From Roseateles sp. (GTDB lineage: Bacteria > Pseudomonadota > Gammaproteobacteria > Burkholderiales > Burkholderiaceae_C): a stretch of DNA of 44,943 nucleotides. The translations under genes were made by a program, and so were the position numbers. The notes under the pieces are model-generated. The model was given only the letters and a program-made list of their open reading frames with translations, was not told the DNA's origin and ran no database searches. The DNA is taken from positions 1 through 44,943 of the forward strand of contig NZ_JAFAGT010000075.1 of the NCBI RefSeq assembly GCF_019237615.1, written 5' to 3'. Within the stretch, counting starts at the first letter, position 1. The number at the start of each line of letters is the position of its first letter. Below are positions 34,445 through 44,851 of the stretch, piece after piece.

Positions 34445-36570
34445 TTGACCTCGAGCTTCATCGTGTTGGCGATGAAGGCCAGGATGTCGCTGCGCTCCTC
34501 GATGATCTTGGACGTGGGCTTGCCGGCGCCATGGCCGGCATTGGTCTCGATGCGGATCAGCTTGGGTGCCGGGCCGGTGTCAGCGGCCTGCAGCGTGGCG
34601 GCGTACTTGAAGCTGTGCGCCGGCACAACGCGGTCGTCGTGGTCGCCGGTCGTGATCAGCACGGCCGGGTACTTGGCGCCGCTCCTGATGTTGTGCAGCG
34701 GCGAGTAGGCGTACAACGCCTTGAACATCTCGGGGCTGTCCTTGCTGGTGCCGAAGTCGGTCGCCCAGGCCCAGCCGATCGTGAAGTTCTGGTAGCGCAG
34801 CATGTCCATCACGCCGACCTGCGGCACGGCGGCGGCGAACAGGTCCGGGCGCTGGTTGGTGACCGCACCCACCAGCAGGCCGCCGTTGGAGCCGCCGTTG
34901 ATGGCCAGCGTGGCGGGGCTGGCGACCTTGTTCTTGACCAGCCATTCGCCCGCGGCGATGAAGTCGTCGAAGACGTTCTGCTTGCGCAGCTTGGTGCCGG
35001 CCTCGTGCCAGGCCGAGCCGTACTCGCCGCCGCCTCGGATGGAGGCGATGACGTAGACGCCGCCCATCTTCAGCCAGGTGGCCGACGTGACGCCGTAGGC
35101 CGGCGTGATGGAGATGTCGAAGCCGCCGTAGCCGTACAGCAGCGTCGGGTTGCTGCCGTCGAACTTCAGGCCCTTCTTCGCGGCTATGAAGATGGGGAAG
35201 CGCGTGCCGTCCTTGCTCGTGACGAACTCGCGGCGGGTCTCGAACTCTTCGGTGTCGAAGGCGGTCTTGGGCTTCTTGAACGGCTCGATCTGACCGGTCG
35301 CGACGTCGTAGCGGTGGATCTCGGCCGGCGTCGTCAGGCTGGTGTAGCTGAAGAAGGTCTCCTTGCTGTTCCAGCGGCCGCCGAAGCCACCGGCCGTGCC
35401 GATGCCGGGCAGCGCCACCTCGGACAGGCGCTTGCCGTCGGCGCCATGCACGCGCACCAGCGTCGCGGCGTCGTGCAGATAGCTCAACAGATAGCGGCCG
35501 CCCACTGCCGAGGCGGCGGTCATCGCGTCGGGGCCTTCGGCCACCAGCGTCTCCCAGTTGGCCTGGGCGGGGTTCTTCAGATCGATGGCGACCAGCTTGC
35601 CGCGCGGCGCGCCCTTGTCGGTCTTGACAATGAGCTTGCCGCCGATCACGTTGACAGGCGTGTACTGCGCGTCGAAGCCCAGCGCGATGGGCTGGGGCTT
35701 GCCGCCCGCGTAGGCACCCTTGGGCAGGGGCAGCACCATGAGGCCGTTCTTGCTGCCGGCGCTCTTCCATATGCTGATGATCAGCAACTCACCGTCGTCG
35801 GACACCTGGGCGCCGAAGCCCCATTCCTTGTCCTCGCGGTTCTCGGTCACCAGCAGGTCCTCGCTCTGCGGCGTGCCGAGGCGGTGGTAGTACAGCTTCT
35901 GGAAGTAGTTGGCGCCGGTCAGCTTCTCGCCTTCCTTGGGCGCGTCATAGCGGGCGTAGAAGAAGCCCTTGCCGTCGGCCGTCCAGGTGGCGTTGCTGAA
36001 CTTGACCCATTCGATCTTGTCGGCCAGGTCCTGGCCTGTCGCGAGGTCGCGCACCCGCCAGCTCTGCCAGTCGGAACCGGCGCCTGCGATACCGTAGGCC
36101 AGCAGCTTGCCGTCACGCGAGGGCACGACGCCGCTCAGCGCGACGGTGCCATCCTTGCTCATCGCGTTGGGGTCCAGTGCGACGACAGGCGTGTCCTTCA
36201 GCGACTTGGCCCAGTAGTAGACGTTCTGCTGCTGCAGGCCGTCGTTGCGGCTCCAGAAATAGCGGCCACCCTCCTCGAAGGGGATGCCGAAGCGCTCGAA
36301 GTTGTAGAGCCCCGTATAGATGCGGCGCGCCGGAAGGCGCTGCGGCATCGCCTCGAGGAACTTGTCGGTAACCTCGTTCTGCTTGACGACCCAGGCCTTG
36401 GTTTCGGCGCTGTTGTCGTCCTCCAGCCAGCGGTAGGGGTCGGCCACCGAGGTGCCGTGGTAGGCATCGGTCTGCTCGACCTTGCGCGCGACGGGATAGG
36501 TCATCGTCTGGGCCTGGACGCCGCTGGCGAGCATGGCGGCGAGGGCGATGGCGGACAGGGTGAGCTTCAT
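34441..36570 (-). CDS. Prolyl oligopeptidase family serine peptidase (S9A), exported
   Basis: The 709-residue protein has a signal peptide (MKLTLSAIALAAMLASGVQA), the N-terminal family segment DAYHGTSVADPYRWLEDDNS, a seven-bladed propeller region (about 90-420) and the catalytic alpha/beta-hydrolase domain. The nucleophile is in NGGSNGGLL, the Asp in GDHDDRVVP and the His in NAGHGAGKP; all three are present. It cleaves short proline-containing peptides, here in the periplasm. I chose the ATG at 36570, preceded by AGGA. It lies 113 bases downstream of argJ and overlaps the GNAT gene. Confidence 0.93.
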   Translation of the reverse strand: MKLTLSAIALAAMLASGVQAQTMTYPVARKVEQTDAYHGTSVADPYRWLEDDNSAETKAWVVKQNEVTDKFLEAMPQRLPARRIYTGLYNFERFGIPFEEGGRYFWSRNDGLQQQNVYYWAKSLKDTPVVALDPNAMSKDGTVALSGVVPSRDGKLLAYGIAGAGSDWQSWRVRDLATGQDLADKIEWVKFSNATWTADGKGFFYARYDAPKEGEKLTGANYFQKLYYHRLGTPQSEDLLVTENREDKEWGFGAQVSDDGELLIISIWKSAGSKNGLMVLPLPKGAYAGGKPQPIALGFDAQYTPVNVIGGKLIVKTDKGAPRGKLVAIDLKNPAQANWETLVAEGPDAMTAASAVGGRYLLSYLHDAATLVRVHGADGKRLSEVALPGIGTAGGFGGRWNSKETFFSYTSLTTPAEIHRYDVATGQIEPFKKPKTAFDTEEFETRREFVTSKDGTRFPIFIAAKKGLKFDGSNPTLLYGYGGFDISITPAYGVTSATWLKMGGVYVIASIRGGGEYGSAWHEAGTKLRKQNVFDDFIAAGEWLVKNKVASPATLAINGGSNGGLLVGAVTNQRPDLFAAAVPQVGVMDMLRYQNFTIGWAWATDFGTSKDSPEMFKALYAYSPLHNIRSGAKYPAVLITTGDHDDRVVPAHSFKYAATLQAADTGPAPKLIRIETNAGHGAGKPTSKIIEERSDILAFIANTMKLEVK

Positions 36571-36683
36571 CGGACAGGATCCTGGATGCGGGAAAGCGGC
36601 GATTCTCGGCGCCGCCAGGCAGCCGGGCCGATGGTCATTCGATGTAACCCCTGACAGCACAAACCCGCAGGGGCGCGTCGGGG

Positions 36684-37913
36684 TCAGCTTCGGTAGTCGG
36701 CGTTGATGCTGACGTAGTCGTGGCTGAGATCGCATGTCCAGACGGTGGCGCTGGCGCCGCCGCGGTTCAGGCCCACGCGGATGGTGATCTCGCTCTGCTT
36801 CATGACGCGCTGGCCGTCCGCCTCGCTGTACTCGGGCCGGCGGCCGCCGCGCGTGACGACGTGAACGTCGTCCAGGTGCAGATCGATCAGGCCCTGGTCC
36901 AGGTCGGCGATGCCGGCATAGCCCACGGCGGCCAGGATGCGGCCCAGGTTGGGGTCACTGGCGAAGAATGCCGTCTTGACCAGCGGCGAGTGGGCGATGG
37001 CGTAGGCCGCCAGCTTGCACTCGGCCTCGTCACGGCCGCCCTCGACGGTGATGGTGATGAACTTGGTCGCGCCCTCGCCGTCGCGCACGATGGCCTGGGC
37101 CAGTTCCTGGGCCAGCGACACCAGCGCATCGCGCAACGTCTTGGCATCGGCGCTGTCCAGGGACGTGATCTCGGCATGCGTCGCCTGGCGGCTGGCGATC
37201 AGCATGAAGCAGTCGTTGGTGGACGTGTCACCGTCGATGGTGATGCGGTTGAAGGACGCGTCGGCAGCCTCCTTCACCAGCGGCTGCAGCAGGGCCGGCG
37301 CGATGTTGGCGTCGGTCGCGACGAAACCCAGCATCGTCGCCATATTGGGGCGGATCATGCCGGCCCCCTTGGAGATGCCAGACAGCGTGACGGGCGCGCC
37401 GCCGATCTCGATGCGGCGCGACGCGGCCTTGGGCAGCGTGTCCGTCGTCATGATGCCCGCGGCGGCCTCGGCCCAGTTGTCGGCCTTCAGCGCGGCCAGC
37501 GCCGCAGGCAGACCGGCGTTGATGCGGTCCACCGGCAGCGTCTCCATGATGACGCCGGTGGAGAACGGCAGCACCTGCTCGGGCGCGCAGCCGATCAGGT
37601 CGGCCAGGGCCTGGCAGGTCTTGCGCGCGCGGGCCAGGCCGTCGGCGCCGGTGCCGGCGTTGGCGTTGCCGGTGTTGATCAGCAGCGCGCGGATGGCCGA
37701 GCCGCCGGCCAGATGCTCGCGGCAGACCTGCACCGGGGCGGCGCAGAAGCGGTTGGTCGTGAACACGCCGGCGACGGCCGCGCCCTCGTCCAGGGCGATG
37801 ACGCTGAGGTCGCGCCGGTTGGCCTTGCGCACGCCGGCCATGGTCACGCCGAGGCGCACGCCCGGCACGGGCAACAGGGTGGCGGGATCGGGAGCGGAGA
37901 GATTGACGGGCAT
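36684..37913 (-). CDS. argJ: Bifunctional ornithine acetyltransferase/N-acetylglutamate synthase
   Basis: The 409-residue enzyme transfers the acetyl group of N-acetylornithine to glutamate in arginine synthesis. It is made as one chain that cuts itself before the Thr of the ATML motif in [19 protein letters not shown] (near residue 190). Other signatures are [30 protein letters not shown] and the C-terminal [15 protein letters not shown]. In related bacteria argJ is close to secA; here PEP-CTERM genes and an intron lie between them. Confidence 0.95.
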   Translation of the reverse strand: MPVNLSAPDPATLLPVPGVRLGVTMAGVRKANRRDLSVIALDEGAAVAGVFTTNRFCAAPVQVCREHLAGGSAIRALLINTGNANAGTGADGLARARKTCQALADLIGCAPEQVLPFSTGVIMETLPVDRINAGLPAALAALKADNWAEAAAGIMTTDTLPKAASRRIEIGGAPVTLSGISKGAGMIRPNMATMLGFVATDANIAPALLQPLVKEAADASFNRITIDGDTSTNDCFMLIASRQATHAEITSLDSADAKTLRDALVSLAQELAQAIVRDGEGATKFITITVEGGRDEAECKLAAYAIAHSPLVKTAFFASDPNLGRILAAVGYAGIADLDQGLIDLHLDDVHVVTRGGRRPEYSEADGQRVMKQSEITIRVGLNRGGASATVWTCDLSHDYVSINADYRS

Positions 37914-37986
37914 GGCGCGCGGGCTCGAGTTGAATGCAGCGCGCGGATTGTAGGAACCCGGCGAGACGGGTCGGCGCGCGATCAGG

Positions 37987-38322
37987 ATGGGGGGAGCCAA
38001 TGTCGGTCCGCCCCTCCCACGCCACCGGGCATGCGGGTCCGCACCAGGCGGTTCGAGCGCTTGAGGTCAGGAGAGTCGGGGCAAGCCCAGTCGGTCGAGT
38101 CAGGCGGTGGTAGGCACGTCGTTGAGAGCCTTGCGGTCATTGGCCCGCTCGCCCTGCTCGGCAGCGCCTTCTATGCGGTTCTTGTTCATCGGCTCGCGAT
38201 TCACGCTCCACGCTTCCTCCCCACATCCGGTCGCCCTCGTGCAGTTGCGCTTCACTTCGCTCGCTGTGACCAGCTCGCGGGAGGACTTGCACCTCCAGGA
38301 TGTGCGCCCATGCTGGGCGCAC
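37987..38322 (-). mobile_element. ORF-less group IIC intron (or deletion derivative)
   Basis: On the minus strand the sequence begins GTGCGCCCAGCATGGGCGCA, the group II 5' GUGYG start folded in the first hairpin, followed by GGAGGTGCAAGTCCTCC, both standard for the start of domain I. Near the 3' end is a domain V-like hairpin (about 38056-38022): GAACCGCC, GTGCG, a GACC loop, CGCAT and GGTGGCGTGGGAG. It is then closed by a domain VI-like stem GGGAG...CTCCC ending CAT at 37987. The length is only 336 nt, too short for a maturase, and no reverse transcriptase is encoded. It sits directly after the terminator of the PEP-CTERM gene, the insertion site of class C introns. Splicing ability is unknown; the exact ends are inferred. 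Confidence 0.75.
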
Positions 38323-38324
38323 CC

Positions 38325-38351
38325 AAAAACAAAGGCTCCCGAAGGAGCCTT
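38325..38351 (-). terminator. Intrinsic terminator of the PEP-CTERM operon
   Basis: On the minus strand AAGGCTCC, loop TTCG and GGAGCCTT (38332-38351) are followed by TGTTTTTG. This is a perfect 8-bp stem with a stable tetraloop and a T-tract, 29 bases past the stop of the second PEP-CTERM gene. The group IIC intron begins three bases after the T-tract. Confidence 0.9.
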
Positions 38352-38379
38352 GGCGCAAGGCCGTACGCGGCCGGTGCGT

Positions 38380-39054
38380 TCAGTGCACGCGGCGGCGACG
38401 CACCACCAGGCCGACAGCGCCGAGGCCGGCCAGCAGCAGCGCATAGGTCTCGGGCTCCGGAACCGGGTTGGCGACAACGAAGTCCTGGTACGTGCCGTTG
38501 ACCAGCTTAGTCAGCTGGTATTGGGCCGGGCCGCTGTAGTTGCTTGCGGCAAGCAGATAGGAGTTGGCCAGCGCGGCGAAGGATGCATCCTGCGCTTGCG
38601 TGCTGGTCTCGCTCAGATACCAGAACTGGAAGCTGCCGCCGGACAGGTCGAACTTCGCGGCGGGCGAGGTTTCTTCCATGATCTTCCAGACCGCGACCTG
38701 GAAGGCGGCCTTCTGCTCAGCGGTGGACACCGAGACGTAGCTGCTGGAGAACAGCGACTGCAGCAGGCCTTCCTGCTGAATCGTGAAACTGCCCTTGGTG
38801 TAGCTCAGGAAACCGGCCGAGCTTGGTGCATGCCCCTGGGCCAGCTCGACGCAGAAGGCCTCGAAGCTGCTGCCCTGGGTATTGACGAAGGTCATCGCGC
38901 CGGTCAGGTATCCGTTCTGTGTGCCGGAGGTCGTGGCGATGATGCCATCGGTCGACTCGTAGCGCACATCCCAGCTATCTGCATAAGCCGCGCCGCTGAG
39001 CGTCAGCGCGAGCATCGGTGCGATCAGCCAGTTCGTCTTCTTGCTTGTCATCAT
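38380..39054 (-). CDS. PEP-CTERM sorting domain exported protein
   Basis: The 224-residue protein has a signal peptide (WLIAPMLALTLSGAAYA, cut near 25), a thioester-domain-like middle (SFEAFCVELAQGHAPSSAGF, about 63-82; AAFQVAVWKIMEETS, about 115-129), and the tail VPEPETYALLLAGLGAVGLV followed by VRRRR. The CVEL plus QVAVWKIM pair is typical of PEP-CTERM proteins with a Cys-Gln thioester-type domain, so it may bind a surface covalently. It follows the other PEP-CTERM gene by 29 bases and is ended by a clear intrinsic terminator. Confidence 0.87.
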   Translation of the reverse strand: MMTSKKTNWLIAPMLALTLSGAAYADSWDVRYESTDGIIATTSGTQNGYLTGAMTFVNTQGSSFEAFCVELAQGHAPSSAGFLSYTKGSFTIQQEGLLQSLFSSSYVSVSTAEQKAAFQVAVWKIMEETSPAAKFDLSGGSFQFWYLSETSTQAQDASFAALANSYLLAASNYSGPAQYQLTKLVNGTYQDFVVANPVPEPETYALLLAGLGAVGLVVRRRRVH

Positions 39055-39083
39055 GATTGGAGACCGTCGAGGTTCGAAGGAGG

Positions 39084-39620
39084 TTAGCGGGCGATGCGGC
39101 GCCGGGCCAGTGCGAGCCCGGCCAGCGCCGTGCCGACCACGGCCAGCGAGGCCGGCTCAGGCAGGTCGTTGCTCGGGTCACCGAAGTTCACCGTCAGAGT
39201 GCCGCCGGCCTTGTCACTTGCCTGGCTACCGGCCACGGTGACGGTCCAGTCACCCGCGCTCAAGAAGACCGGGCTCCAGCTGTAGCTGGTGATGTATTCG
39301 GTGATCACGTGGCCCTTGACGACCTTGGACGACTGCTTCGTGTCGATGCCGGCGAAGCCGGTGCCGTCGGCACCCACGCTGAACAGGTATTGCGTGCTCC
39401 CGTTGCTGAGCAGGAATGAAATGATCGTCAGGTTGTCGGACGTGCTGCTGATGGACTGCAGCATGCCGGAGAAGCTGGCCGCCTGGTCCAGCGTGAAGCT
39501 GTAGCTCTGCGTGAAGGGGCCGGAGCCCGGCGTGAAGCTGCCGTTGACGGGCACCGGAGCGGCCGTGGCCACGCCAGTGGCCAGGGTCAGTGCGGAGAGA
39601 ACGGCGGTCAACGTCTTCAT
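39084..39620 (-). CDS. FxDxF-type PEP-CTERM exported protein
   Basis: The 178-residue protein has a signal peptide (MKTLTAVLSALTLATGVATA), a beta-sandwich-like middle with FTQSYSFTLDQAASFSGML and LSAGDWTVTVAGSQA, and the exosortase-type tail LPEPASLAVVGTALAGLALA followed by RRR. The overall pattern, including the FTLDQ segment, is that of the FxDxF PEP-CTERM family. It is the first gene of a two-gene PEP-CTERM operon, located between secA and argJ. Function beyond surface export is unknown. Confidence 0.83.
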   Translation of the reverse strand: MKTLTAVLSALTLATGVATAAPVPVNGSFTPGSGPFTQSYSFTLDQAASFSGMLQSISSTSDNLTIISFLLSNGSTQYLFSVGADGTGFAGIDTKQSSKVVKGHVITEYITSYSWSPVFLSAGDWTVTVAGSQASDKAGGTLTVNFGDPSNDLPEPASLAVVGTALAGLALARRRIAR

Positions 39621-39781
39621 GGCGGGCTTTCTGTTTCTCGTTCGAGCTCACCCGGAGGGCCACCGGGCACGGGCTGCACTCTAGGGGGCTAGACCCGATC
39701 GGCGCACCCCCCATGCATGTGGTCCGAGGCCGCGATTCGTGCGCAAACTCACGCCTAACCCTCAGGATGGGCGGCCCCAAC

Positions 39782-39806
39782 GAAAAACGGGCCGGCGATG
39801 CCGGCC
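39782..39806 (-). terminator. Intrinsic terminator of secA
   Basis: On the minus strand GGCCGGC, loop ATC and GCCGGCC (39790-39806) are followed by CGTTTTTCG. It is a 7-bp GC stem with a T-tract, 17 bases after the secA stop. Confidence 0.88.
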
Positions 39807-39822
39807 TGTCGAGGCAGCCGGA

Positions 39823-42567
<2,745 letters not shown>

Positions 42568-42733
42568 GCTGCGAAATGGTGTGCTGGCGGGCGCCGGCAT
42601 GGCCGGCCTGACCGGTGGAGGCGCGAATCTGGGGGCGTGGCGCGGCAATGCAAGGCGGGTTTGCCTGGCCGCGCAAAACGGCGCAGTTTAGCAGTGGGCC
42701 ATGTCCCGGGCGCCGGCTCACTACACTGCGGCC

Positions 42734-43072
42734 ATGTCCTCCGCGCCCCGCTACATCACCCCAAAACGCGTGCGCGCCACCGTACCCTCGCCCACGCCGG
42801 TGGCGGTGGCGCTGCGCACCCATGAGGGCCTGAACCAGCTCAGCGCCCGCCTTGAGGCCTCACGGCGCCGGCTGCGCGTCATCGGCCCGGCCCTGCCCGG
42901 CCATCTGCTGGCCAGCGTACAGCCCGGCCCGCTCGACGAGGATGGCTGGAGCCTGCTGGTCGCCAACGCAGCCGTCGCCGCCAAGCTGCGTCACCTGCTG
43001 CCACGGCTGGAGGCGCTACTCGGCCAGGCCGGCCTGCCCGGACGCATCCGCATCAAGCTGCTGCAGAGATAG
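42734..43072 (+). CDS. DUF721 (DciA-like) protein
   Basis: The 112-residue protein has the DUF721 domain (LNQLSARLEASRRRLRVIGPALPGHLLASVQPGPLD, then WSLLVANAAVAAKLRHLLPRLEALL). Family members related to DciA recruit or load the replicative helicase DnaB, and in Burkholderiales this gene is a regular divergent neighbour of secA. The ATG at 42734 gives MSSAPRYITPKRVRATV. The gene ends at 43072, where accessory DNA begins. Confidence 0.8.
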   Translation: MSSAPRYITPKRVRATVPSPTPVAVALRTHEGLNQLSARLEASRRRLRVIGPALPGHLLASVQPGPLDEDGWSLLVANAAVAAKLRHLLPRLEALLGQAGLPGRIRIKLLQR

Positions 43073-43283
43073 GCAAGCGAGCGCGCCGCGGGCAGCGAAA
43101 GCCGCTCGGCCAGCGCGCGCGCCGGATCGCCTCGGCACACTGCACTTCGGCGCCGAAGCTCTTGTGAAGTTCAGGGATTGACGTGCCGAGCTGAAATTGG
43201 ATCAGGCTGTTGGCCGTGGACGCGCTCCTCAGTGAGACACGCCCAGGCCACGCCCTCACTGGCTCATGGAATGAGCCAGCCAA
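43056..43283 (-). pseudogene. IS1595-family (ISXO2-like) transposase remnant
   Basis: The frame contains NSLIQFQLGTSIPELHKSFG, AEVQCAEAIRRARWPSGFRC and PR, matching the zinc-ribbon N-terminus of ISXO2-like transposases (FQxGxS, Cys-x-x-A, RWPxGFxCPxC). The second Cys of the zinc pair is lost where the frame runs into host sequence at about 43092. The rest of the transposase is absent. The frame upstream (MAGSFHEPV) is probably not transposase. Confidence 0.6.
43259..43279. repeat. Short perfect inverted repeat
   Basis: CTGGCTCAT (43259-43267) and ATGAGCCAG (43271-43279) form a 9-bp stem with a GGA loop. It lies between the IS1595 remnant and the RES gene. No T-tract follows on either strand. 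It could be a remnant of an element end. Confidence 0.5.
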
Positions 43284-43401
43284 CGCAGGTTTTCAATCAG
43301 GTGTCTTTCAGCATGAGAAACACCGCAGGCTCTGTTGAAAAAATCTGGAGGCAGGCCGCGCGAGGTACGGCTCAAAGCAGTTGCGACACTGCTCCCCTCA
43401 G

Positions 43402-44009
43402 TCAGGGCGCGACGCAGTCGATACAAACGGTGTTTCGCAGTCGCCGCAGCCCCGTCCAACCACAGAGACGGTAGTGGGCTGCGGCACCCAGCTTGCCCAT
43501 GGCCCGGTCGAACACCACGACCGCCTTGCGGTCGTTCAGTTGCCGGGAGACGTAACAAATCCCGTCCACCTGGTCGGGATGTGTGTGGACGGCTGCGGCC
43601 CGCTGCTGCGGCAAGTCGTAGGGCATGACCGTGGAAATCGAGCTGTCGCCGACGAGAACCTTCAACGCGGCCCTCGTGAAGTCGGCCAGCTTCAGCATAC
43701 TGCCCGCCGGAAAGCGCACCATCTGGCGCGACTCGAAGTCCGACTGGGCCACACCGAAGCGACCGCGCACGGGCATTTCGTCGTGAAGAACGGTCTCCGC
43801 GACTGCAGTTGGGACATCGAAGCCCAGGTAGCAGGTGCCGAAGACCTGCGCCGGTCGTCGAAGCGATTGGCTCCACTACGCCCGAAGTGAGGCTCGCCGC
43901 TGGTGTAACGAGAAATGCGATGGAGCTTGGTCGCGTCGACGTTCTTGATGCGGAGCTTGAGCTTCGCGAACTCCCCGGCCCCAGGCGGAGGCAGCAACTT
44001 GGTCACCAT
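43402..44009 (-). pseudogene. RES-domain toxin gene with a frameshift
   Basis: The first part reads MVTKLLPPPGAGEFAKLKLR to HFGRSGANRFDD from 44009. The RES domain then continues in another frame as AQVFGTCYLGFDVPTAVAET through GICYVSRQLNDRKAVVVFDR to CIDCVAP, ending at 43402. One missing base in a C-pair at 43853-43854 (CC for an expected CCC) restores one frame of about 202 residues (GANRFDDPAQVFGTCYLGF). RES toxins are NAD+-phosphorylases that deplete NAD+. The conserved Arg/Tyr/Ser region of the family (R...Y...S) is visible in HRISRY and ICYVSR. The gene starts three bases after the antitoxin-like gene. The break may disarm the toxin or be a sequencing error. Confidence 0.8.
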
Positions 44010-44012
44010 GCC

Positions 44013-44702
44013 TCAGCGTTCCGCATGCCCAGCGGCCGTCTGCTTCACCTTTTCGAAGTCGCCGTCCATCAGAGCCTGAAGAGGCGTGCGAGCGCGGCCC
44101 GAATGGGCCTTGGCCAACGAGCCCTTCGGCGTCATGAAGAACAGCCACTTGCTGCCACCAGAGAGGTCGCCCAGCAGCTTGGTCACTGCCTCAACCTGCA
44201 CACGCTCCAGCGAATCATCAAGGTAGAAAGCCGGGTAGGCTCGAATGCCACCTACCTCAAGATAGAACATGCGCTTGGCGGTGACGGCCTTGCTCAAGGC
44301 CTGCCGCGTGATGCCTGCCCGCTCCTGGAACTGGGCGCTCTCCAGCAGCGCCCCCTTTTCCAGCAACCCTTCGAAGGTTGCGCGCACATCGTCGCGAGCA
44401 GGTCCAGACGCCGGCTTCTTCACCGCGGCCACTTGCCGCGAAGGAGGCTTAACGGCCTGAGCGTCCGGCTCGACAGCACCTCGGAGTACCTGCAGCTTGG
44501 CGCTGATGTTGTCTGCGAGCTGGAACACCTTCTGAATTTCGCGGCGGGCCTCAGGCGCCAGGCGCTTTGCGCCACGGGGACGCTTAAATGCGGAATGTCG
44601 TTGTGTCTCGACCAATGCACGCTCGGTAGCGACGAGTTGGTCGAGCAACTTCTGAAGCCGATTGCGCTTCGGCTTGGTAACGGCTTGTGCAGTTGTAGAC
44701 AT
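44013..44702 (-). CDS. Antitoxin-like partner of the RES gene
   Basis: The 229-residue protein precedes the RES gene by three bases and would be its antitoxin. It has a basic, coiled N-terminal part (NRLQKLLDQLVATERALVE), a Lys/Ala linker (AVKPPSRQVAAVKKPAS), a winged-helix-like segment LESAQFQERAGITRQALSKA, and a C-terminal RES-binding-like domain: RMFYLEVGGIRAYPAFYLDD, then VTKLLGDLSGGSKWLFFMTP and TPLQALMDGDFEKVKQTA. The last two are typical of Xre/MbcA/ParS-type (DUF2384) antitoxins. It is longer than standard family members, about 140 residues. Autoregulation through the upstream 9-bp repeats is likely. Confidence 0.75.
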   Translation of the reverse strand: MSTTAQAVTKPKRNRLQKLLDQLVATERALVETQRHSAFKRPRGAKRLAPEARREIQKVFQLADNISAKLQVLRGAVEPDAQAVKPPSRQVAAVKKPASGPARDDVRATFEGLLEKGALLESAQFQERAGITRQALSKAVTAKRMFYLEVGGIRAYPAFYLDDSLERVQVEAVTKLLGDLSGGSKWLFFMTPKGSLAKAHSGRARTPLQALMDGDFEKVKQTAAGHAER

Positions 44703-44739
44703 GGAGAACTCCCGGACGCCCGTTCACAGCTCACGACAG

Positions 44740-44766
44740 CCATGTAAACCATGTCAACCATGTCAA
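44740..44766. repeat. Three 9-bp tandem repeats upstream of the antitoxin gene
   Basis: CCATGTAAA, CCATGTCAA and CCATGTCAA follow without gaps, and the first six bases of a fourth unit follow. On the antitoxin strand each unit reads TTGACATGG (the last TTTACATGG), so it also contains a TTGACA -35-like hexamer. The array is 38 bases upstream of the antitoxin start, where an autoregulatory operator is expected. Confidence 0.75.
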
Positions 44767-44806
44767 CCAAGAAAATGGGCAACACCAGTCGTGCTGGCGC
44801 CCCGGC

Positions 44807-44851
44807 GGCCACCCAAACTCCCCCACTGATGGCCACCCCAAATTCCCCCAC
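44807..44851. repeat. Near-direct repeat resembling IS21-family terminal repeats
   Basis: GGCCACCCAAACTCCCCCAC (44807-44826) and GGCCACCCCAAATTCCCCCA (44831-44850, followed by C) are 20-21-base copies with 24-base spacing, separated by TGAT. Such GGCCACCC...CCCCCA repeats are typical of IS21-family ends in Proteobacteria. No istA or istB gene is in the window, so this may be the edge of an element lying to the right, or a remnant. Confidence 0.4.

Noticed and set aside
43328-43343. GGCTCTGTTGAAAAAA, similar to terminal repeats of some insertion sequences, beside the RES gene
   Set aside because: I found no matching inverted copy at a plausible distance, so an element end cannot be supported.
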